A stretch of DNA of 7,915 nt from Calditrichaceae bacterium (GTDB taxonomy: Bacteria; Calditrichota; Calditrichia; Calditrichales; Calditrichaceae). A model generated the notes under the pieces. It did not search any database. It worked only from the letters and a program-made list of their open reading frames with translations, and had not been told where the DNA came from. The position numbers and the translations under genes are program-made. Below are positions 6,626 through 7,915 of this stretch, in pieces. The first letter of the stretch is position 1. Each line of letters starts with the position of its first letter. Location of the stretch: positions 1 through 7,915 of the forward strand of contig JANTFQ010000098.1 of assembly GCA_024763405.1 (NCBI GenBank), written 5' to 3'.

Positions 6626-6673
6626 AAATCAGTTTTTGGTCTAAATATCAACAAAAACCAGAGGTATGTAAGT

Positions 6674-6688
6674 TACTGATAATCAGTA
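6674..6688. repeat. 15-bp palindrome
   Basis: TACTGAT and ATCAGTA flank a central A in a perfect palindrome, 21 bp before the truncated tRNA copy. It resembles a small operator in form, but no regulator can be assigned. Confidence 0.3.
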
Positions 6689-6709
6689 GTTTAAATGGAT
6701 GTCAATGAA

Positions 6710-6767
6710 GGAGAGGTGCGAGAGCTGGCTGAATCGGCATCCCGATTTTCGGGAGAAATCGTGTGTG
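6710..6767 (+). pseudogene. Truncated tRNA-Ser copy with altered anticodon arm
   Basis: Bases 6710-6739 are identical over 30 nt to the 5' part of the intact tRNA-Ser at 6814-6843 (acceptor 5' strand and D arm). Bases 6756-6767 match 12 nt of the intact gene after the anticodon (AAATCGTGTGTG, 6851-6862). Between them the short CGATTGG of the intact gene is replaced by a longer segment that forms TCCCGA-TTT-TCGGGA, or alternatively CGATTT and AAATCG around TCGGGAG. That second loop lacks the invariant U33. The variable arm, T arm and 3' acceptor strand are missing; the sequence runs into GCTTTTTAATTG. It cannot be a working tRNA, but could still be transcribed as a tRNA-like fragment. Confidence 0.8.
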
Positions 6768-6781
6768 GCTTTTTAATTGCA
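6766..6781 (+). promoter_or_regulatory. Sigma-54-like promoter motif before tRNA-Ser
   Basis: TGGC (6766-6769) and TTGCA (6777-6781) are spaced by 7 bases, giving the GG-N10-GC spacing of -24/-12 promoters. It starts at the broken end of the truncated tRNA copy and points to the intact tRNA 33 bp away. A TATAAT at 6785-6790 is an alternative, sigma-70-type -10 for the tRNA, but has no clear -35. About one such match in a few windows of this size is expected by chance. Confidence 0.3.
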
Positions 6782-6813
6782 GACTATAATTTTTTGAAAT
6801 ATTGAACATTTTC

Positions 6814-6901
<88 letters not shown>

Positions 6902-6970
6902 TATTAAATTTGATGGCAACCGTAATTATCATCCAACGTATTTATTCCATTTTTATATACCTATTTAGTG

Positions 6971-6986
6971 TGGTTTAGTGCTTGCA
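6971..6986 (+). promoter_or_regulatory. Possible sigma-54-like promoter of the lipoprotein gene
   Basis: TGG at 6971-6973 and TTGCA at 6982-6986 have the GG-N10-GC spacing of sigma-54 promoters. The -12 element is perfect, but the -24 element continues TTTA instead of CACG. A start near 6997 would leave a leader of about 70 bases to the ATG at 7069. The NtrC-type activator in this window makes such a promoter plausible, but the match is partial. Confidence 0.3.
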
Positions 6987-7068
6987 CAATTCCCTTTCAT
7001 TTAGCATTTTCTCCTAATCAAACAAACATGATTCAACTACGTTCTCGGTATAAAGACAGGAATAAAAA

Positions 7069-7915
7069 ATGAAACAATATTTAAAAATACTATTTACAGC
7101 CGTTTTTTCGGTACTGTTGCTCCAGCAATGTTTTACCATTTCTCATCAAAAGCAAACTATTCCCGGGCGGTATAAATCGTTCACTCTGCTGCCAAATGGC
7201 TGGAAACTGACGCCGGCAGGGGAACATGTTCAGGTTGGAGAATTGCCGTTAAATATGCTGGTATCGAAAGATGAAAAATATGCTGTGACCACAAATAACG
7301 GCGCCGGCCCGGCCTCTCTTTCGCTGGTGGACCTTGCGGAGCTTAAAGAAGTGCAGCGCTTTCCTCTGCATAATGCCTGGCGTGGCCTGGCCTGGAACAC
7401 CGGGGGGGACCAATTGTTTGTTTCTGCCGGAAATGATGATGTGGTTCTTATATTCCCATTTTCAGATGGTCATCTGAGTACGCCGGATACGCTGTATCTT
7501 AAGCACGGTGGTAAAAGAGGAAAGATTTCGGTGAGCGGGCTGGCTTTCTGGGAAACAGCAAACAAACTGCTGGCGGTTTCCCGGAACAGCGGGCGGCTAT
7601 ATTTGGCGGACCCGGATCAAAATATAGTGTTGGATTCGCTCGACATGGGCGGTAAATGTTATGATGTGCAAATCAATCATAAACAGAATAAAGCCTATGT
7701 CTCGGTGTGGGAAAAAGGGCTTGTTCGTGAAATAAATCTGGAAGTGTTTAAAACGGGAGCTGTATTCAGAACCGGAAGCCATCCCTGTGAACTGCTGCTT
7801 TCGCGGGATGACAGCCGTTTATTTGTCGCGAATGCCAATCATAATTCCACCTCGGCGGTGGATTTAATTCAGGGAAAAACGGTAGAGACCATCATCTCTT
7901 CTTTAAGTGGAGATG
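7069..7915 (+). CDS. YncE-like beta-propeller lipoprotein, N-terminal part (continues past window)
   Basis: The frame is open from ATG 7069 to the window end, giving 282 codons of a longer gene. Residues 1-20 are a signal peptide (KQYLKILFTAVFSVLLLQQ) followed by C21, a lipobox-like LQQC, so the product is probably a lipoprotein. From residue 36 the sequence runs LLPNGWKLTPAGEHVQVGEL-PLNMLVSKDEKYAVTTNNG, the opening I associate with bifunctional YncE/alkaline-phosphatase-family proteins. About five propeller blades follow, each with a 'hhhS.d...hhVs....' pattern (near residues 61, 102, 149, 202 and 246; last blade LLLSRDDSRLFVANANH). In that family a phosphoesterase domain comes after the propeller, but it would lie outside the window. 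AGG at 7058-7060, 8 bases before the ATG, is a modest ribosome site. A 14-codon frame (7028-7072) overlaps the start in ATGA form but has no ribosome site. Confidence 0.8.
   Translation, partial: MKQYLKILFTAVFSVLLLQQCFTISHQKQTIPGRYKSFTLLPNGWKLTPAGEHVQVGELPLNMLVSKDEKYAVTTNNGAGPASLSLVDLAELKEVQRFPLHNAWRGLAWNTGGDQLFVSAGNDDVVLIFPFSDGHLSTPDTLYLKHGGKRGKISVSGLAFWETANKLLAVSRNSGRLYLADPDQNIVLDSLDMGGKCYDVQINHKQNKAYVSVWEKGLVREINLEVFKTGAVFRTGSHPCELLLSRDDSRLFVANANHNSTSAVDLIQGKTVETIISSLSGD

Larger units (their letters stand above)
6343..6709. other. 367-bp AT-rich intergenic region
   Basis: No gene is supported here; the only open frames are very short and lack ribosome sites. No clear terminator follows the toxin gene. 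A TTGACA at 6539-6544 has no -10 at normal spacing. The notable contents are the GGGTTGCA hairpin at 6595-6625 and the short palindrome at 6674-6688. Confidence 0.6.

Noticed and set aside
7028..7072. 14-codon upstream ORF overlapping the lipoprotein start as ATGA
   Set aside because: It lacks a ribosome site and family resemblance; the overlap may be chance.

Overview
The window is a moderately AT-rich bacterial chromosome segment with one tRNA gene, four complete or partial regulatory genes, one toxin-antitoxin pair and the start of a lipoprotein gene. All recognised genes lie on the + strand. The organism cannot be fixed from the sequence. FapA-like protein, GAF/degenerate-GGDEF protein, receiver protein and NtrC-type activator in a row, plus a YncE-type beta-propeller lipoprotein with a loose lipobox, suggest a Gram-negative environmental lineage, possibly in or near the FCB group or Calditrichota. 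This is a weak inference.

Positions 1-3533 form a signalling cluster. It holds the 3' end of a DUF342/FapA-like gene, a GAF protein with a decayed GGDEF-like domain, a stand-alone receiver with a coiled-coil tail, and a complete sigma-54-dependent response regulator of the NtrC class. Gaps of 27, 1 and 85 bp suggest one transcription unit. No histidine kinase is in the window.

Positions 3534-4447 are a 914-bp stretch without a convincing gene. It contains several hairpins, a weak terminator-like element and a 26-codon ORF with a good Shine-Dalgarno. At its right end is a promoter region framed by two copies of the same 16-bp palindrome, 73 bp apart centre to centre.

Positions 4448-6342 are an AbiE-like (type IV) toxin-antitoxin operon. 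The AbiEi-type antitoxin/regulator has an N-terminal PD-(D/E)xK-like domain, and its gene overlaps by 10 bp that of an AbiEii-type nucleotidyltransferase toxin. The paired palindromes are the likely autoregulatory operators, as known for AbiEi.

Positions 6343-7068 are non-coding for protein. They hold a strong hairpin with a duplicated arm, a truncated tRNA-Ser copy with a rebuilt anticodon arm, the intact tRNA-Ser(GGA), and two sigma-54-like promoter motifs. From 7069 to the window end runs the first 282 codons of a lipoprotein beta-propeller gene related to YncE/alkaline phosphatase fusion proteins.

The main points of interest are the toxin-antitoxin module with its nuclease-like antitoxin domain and paired operators, and the partial tRNA-Ser duplication beside a toxin family in which at least one member modifies tRNA-Ser.
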